From positions 1 to 11,631 of the forward strand of contig DAOWGG010000086.1 in the NCBI GenBank assembly GCA_030637565.1: a stretch of DNA of 11,631 bases, read 5' to 3'. This document shows positions 9,342-11,631 of this stretch, in pieces (the stretch's first letter is position 1; every line of letters starts with the position of its first letter). The notes under the pieces were generated by a model. That model had not been told where the DNA came from. It saw nothing but the letters and a program-made list of their open reading frames with translations, and did not search any database. The position numbers were made by a program, and so were the translations under genes. This DNA comes from Candidatus Peregrinibacteria bacterium (GTDB lineage: Bacteria; Patescibacteriota; Gracilibacteria; UM-FILTER-43-11).

Positions 9342-11631
9342 TTAATCTATTTTGAGAGAGTTGAGCTCTTCAATAGAATCGATGTCGTTGGCTTTAACTT
9401 TACCTTGAGATACAGAATAAAGCACATCATCCATGTAAAGCATTCGTTGAATGTTGTTTTCGTAATTGTAAGGCCAGTAATCACCCATTTTCAATAAATC
9501 TGCGTCGTCGTAATGAGTCACTCGGCCCCTTTGACTGAAGCCGTCAGTTGTATTTAAAGAGTAGACAACAGCTCCTGAAAAAGTGGTTTCGTAGCGGTCA
9601 TAGGTAGAAATTAAACAGCTTCCAAGTCCTTCACAGTCTTGGGTGCAAATTGCTTCCCCGTCAGGGCCTTCGGTGCAAGAAGGGATACATCGTTTCTGAC
9701 ATCCATTTGGACAAGTGGAATATCGATATTTGCTGCATTCCAAGCTTTCAGTATCTATTTTTTCCTGAATGCGAATTGGGAAGGCTAACAGTTCTTTATC
9801 CCTATCAAAGAGCAAGGCTTTGTGATTGTTTAATAATTCAGAATGGGTTCCGCGGTCGCCGATGAATTCAGCAAATTTTTGCTTTGGATTGGCAACATCG
9901 CTTACATCAAATAGTGCCATTTTAAATCCTTGCATCAATACGCGGTCCTTATCGGTTTCTATTGTGTCTTTTCCGAATCCAATAATGTGATTTTTATCAA
10001 ATGGGTGAAGGTAATTGCTGAATCCAGGAATCTTTAGCTTCCCTAGAATCTTTGGGTTTTCGGGGTCCTCCAAATCAATCACAAATAGTGGATCTACCTG
10101 ACGGAACGTTACCATATATAGGCGCTCTCCTAGGAATCGTGTGGAATAGATTTTTTCTCCTGGTGCAATGTCTTCAATCTTTCCTACGGTTTCCATATCA
10201 CCATTCAAAACATAGACATTGTTACTAGAGAGGTCACCGTTCCACTGATTGATTGTTGTGGCGATGCGGAAATGGTTGATGTGAGCGTCCATCGAAAATT
10301 GATTCAAGATTCGTCCGGGGACGCTTCCACGGGCTTTGTAGGTGATATTTCCATCTTCTAAGGCAAATCGATAAACCAACGTTTTTGTATGATCTCGACT
10401 CCAATCCCAGTCGGTGTAATGATCGTAACTTACTTGGCTTGTTGCTACATATAAGTGGGTTCGTGAAGAGTAAACATTTTCACTGGAGCCAATAAATACT
10501 TCACGATCCACTTCACCATTGGCATCATCTAGCGGAATTCCTGCGGTGATTAAATAGTTTGGTCGTGCGTGGCCGGGGAAATAATGAATGTCCGTACATC
10601 CCACCATTTTTTCGACAGTCTTGTCTCCGTCCTGAAATTGAGGTAGTAGATCTTCACCGGTTCTTACTTCATCCATAAGCCATACATCAGGTCGATCATT
10701 CAGAACTAAATAAAGTTTGTCATTGATGCGTCGAGAGGTGTTGTAATTACCGTCGAAGGTTAACTTTCGCTCTTCCTTTGGGTTGCTTCGATCACTCACA
10801 TCTAAAATAAATACTTTTGTTCGTGAGCCATTACGATAATAAGGGTGTGGGGCGATCATTGTTTTAATTATTGGTTCGCTGTAGCGTGTCCAGCTTTGTC
10901 CAATCACCACTAATTGGTCTCCGTTAATAAACATATCCCGTGGATTGAAACCTTCGTCATCAAAGCTAATGCTCGCTACTTCTTTCATATTGCTGGCTGG
11001 AAAAGCCTCAACAATTCGAACCGTATCTCCTTTAATAAGGTAAATGTATTTTCCATCATTCTTAATGATATCTGCTTCATCCACTCCTCTTACTTGAGTG
11101 TTGGTTTCCGAAAAATCTCCAGCAGTGTCTCCTCCGCCTGTTTTGAGCAAAGGCGACGCAGTGGATGCATCCATAGAAGGATCCATTTCTAGCATCACCA
11201 CATCGTCGTAATAGCGGTATTGAAAGCTTTGATCGGCTTTGAATTTTTCTTGCAAGGCGGCGCAAGATTTAATGGCAGGAAATTCTTGAGTGATCGATTC
11301 GTAATCTTGAGATACTTTGTCAGTTACATTTTCTTCTAATCTCCAGATCACTTCCGCCATTTCCCCCCGAGATACGTCTTTATCAAAAAATTGAATGGTG
11401 GTTGGAATGGCTTTCTTGTTTTCAAGTCCTTTTACAAATCCTGCAAACCATTCTCCTTGTGTTCCTGTTGTATCGGGGGCAACTTGCAGCGCCTTAGTGA
11501 CAATTTTACTCCCTTCGGCAAAGTTGATGTAATCAGCGGGCTTAAAGGTTCCATCGGGATGGCCTTTGACCCAGCCCATTTTTTTAGCGGTACAAACGTA
11601 TTTCGCGAACCATTCATTTTTAACATCCGGA
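9342..11631 (-). CDS. SLH-domain beta-propeller surface protein, 5' end outside window
   Basis: Secreted cell-surface protein; 762 residues are visible. The frame stays open through the right edge, and the 17 codons before the ATG at 11579 (PDVKNEWFAKYVCTAKK) complete an S-layer homology repeat, so that ATG is internal and the true start lies beyond 11631. Two SLH repeats are seen: ...GHPDGTFKPADYINFAEGSKI, and GEWFAGFVKGLENKKAIP ending SRGEMAEVIWRL. They would anchor the protein to the cell wall or S-layer. The rest is the secreted beta-propeller family (COG4880/PF09826), with its hallmark TNTQVRGVDEADIIK and recurring blade strands such as KVFILDVSD and MALFDVSD. An insert encoded at about 9613-9748 carries eight Cys in a short stretch. 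The function of the family is unknown; an adhesin or periplasmic scaffold is possible. The gene ends in TAA, 38 bp before tspO. Confidence 0.9.
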   Translation of the reverse strand, partial: PDVKNEWFAKYVCTAKKMGWVKGHPDGTFKPADYINFAEGSKIVTKALQVAPDTTGTQGEWFAGFVKGLENKKAIPTTIQFFDKDVSRGEMAEVIWRLEENVTDKVSQDYESITQEFPAIKSCAALQEKFKADQSFQYRYYDDVVMLEMDPSMDASTASPLLKTGGGDTAGDFSETNTQVRGVDEADIIKNDGKYIYLIKGDTVRIVEAFPASNMKEVASISFDDEGFNPRDMFINGDQLVVIGQSWTRYSEPIIKTMIAPHPYYRNGSRTKVFILDVSDRSNPKEERKLTFDGNYNTSRRINDKLYLVLNDRPDVWLMDEVRTGEDLLPQFQDGDKTVEKMVGCTDIHYFPGHARPNYLITAGIPLDDANGEVDREVFIGSSENVYSSRTHLYVATSQVSYDHYTDWDWSRDHTKTLVYRFALEDGNITYKARGSVPGRILNQFSMDAHINHFRIATTINQWNGDLSSNNVYVLNGDMETVGKIEDIAPGEKIYSTRFLGERLYMVTFRQVDPLFVIDLEDPENPKILGKLKIPGFSNYLHPFDKNHIIGFGKDTIETDKDRVLMQGFKMALFDVSDVANPKQKFAEFIGDRGTHSELLNNHKALLFDRDKELLAFPIRIQEKIDTESLECSKYRYSTCPNGCQKRCIPSCTEGPDGEAICTQDCEGLGSCLISTYDRYETTFSGAVVYSLNTTDGFSQRGRVTHYDDADLLKMGDYWPYNYENNIQRMLYMDDVLYSVSQGKVKANDIDSIEELNSLKID

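Noticed and set aside
11577..11579. ATG as start of the beta-propeller protein
   Set aside because: The frame continues upstream to the window edge and those codons complete an SLH repeat, so it is an internal Met.

Overview
This AT-rich, gene-dense window uses the standard genetic code: the FkbM methyltransferase ends at a UGA and no gene has an internal UGA. Gene content (type I-beta DAHP synthase, PheT without an adjacent PheS, a PolX core without PHP domain, an SLH/beta-propeller surface protein, a Trx-CcdA fusion) and short genes with almost no Shine-Dalgarno sequences suggest an uncultivated bacterium of the candidate phyla radiation, perhaps Peregrinibacteria-like. That placement is inference. 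The standard code argues against the UGA=Gly Gracilibacteria/Absconditabacteria.

Layout. At the left edge, on the minus strand, lies the 5' end of a DAHP synthase gene (aroF-like, 1-279). Before it is a compact transcription attenuator (315-416): a 15-codon leader peptide with five Phe and one Tyr codon, mutually exclusive hairpins, and an intrinsic terminator. It is fed by a promoter just beyond the pheT stop, and pheT (462-2849) lies directly upstream on the same strand. Next come two divergent unrecognised genes (2956-3354 minus, 3429-3851 plus) with overlapping promoters. The gap at 3852-4088 holds a candidate 144-nt structured RNA on the minus strand with its own promoter, followed by a minus-strand PolX-family polymerase (4089-5048).

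Rightwards on the plus strand are a GNAT acetyltransferase (5135-5668), a 283-bp gap ending in two strong back-to-back hairpins, and an exported thioredoxin-fold/CcdA-like membrane fusion (5952-7172). It converges on an FkbM methyltransferase (7206-7892, minus). A small holin-like membrane protein (7931-8188, plus) converges on a minus-strand cluster: SLH-domain beta-propeller protein (9342 to beyond the right edge), TspO/MBR protein (8785-9303) and RBBP9-type hydrolase (8239-8784). The last two abut as TAA-ATG.

How it fits together. The clearest functional unit is pheT-leader-aroF: the charging enzyme for tRNA-Phe lies next to the first enzyme of aromatic biosynthesis, and the leader can read Phe/Tyr-tRNA charging. 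The other genes look like general housekeeping, envelope redox and surface functions without a shared pathway. Most intergenic gaps carry short tandem microrepeats with 6-, 7- or 11-bp periods. No tRNA, rRNA, CRISPR array, transposase or prophage module was seen.
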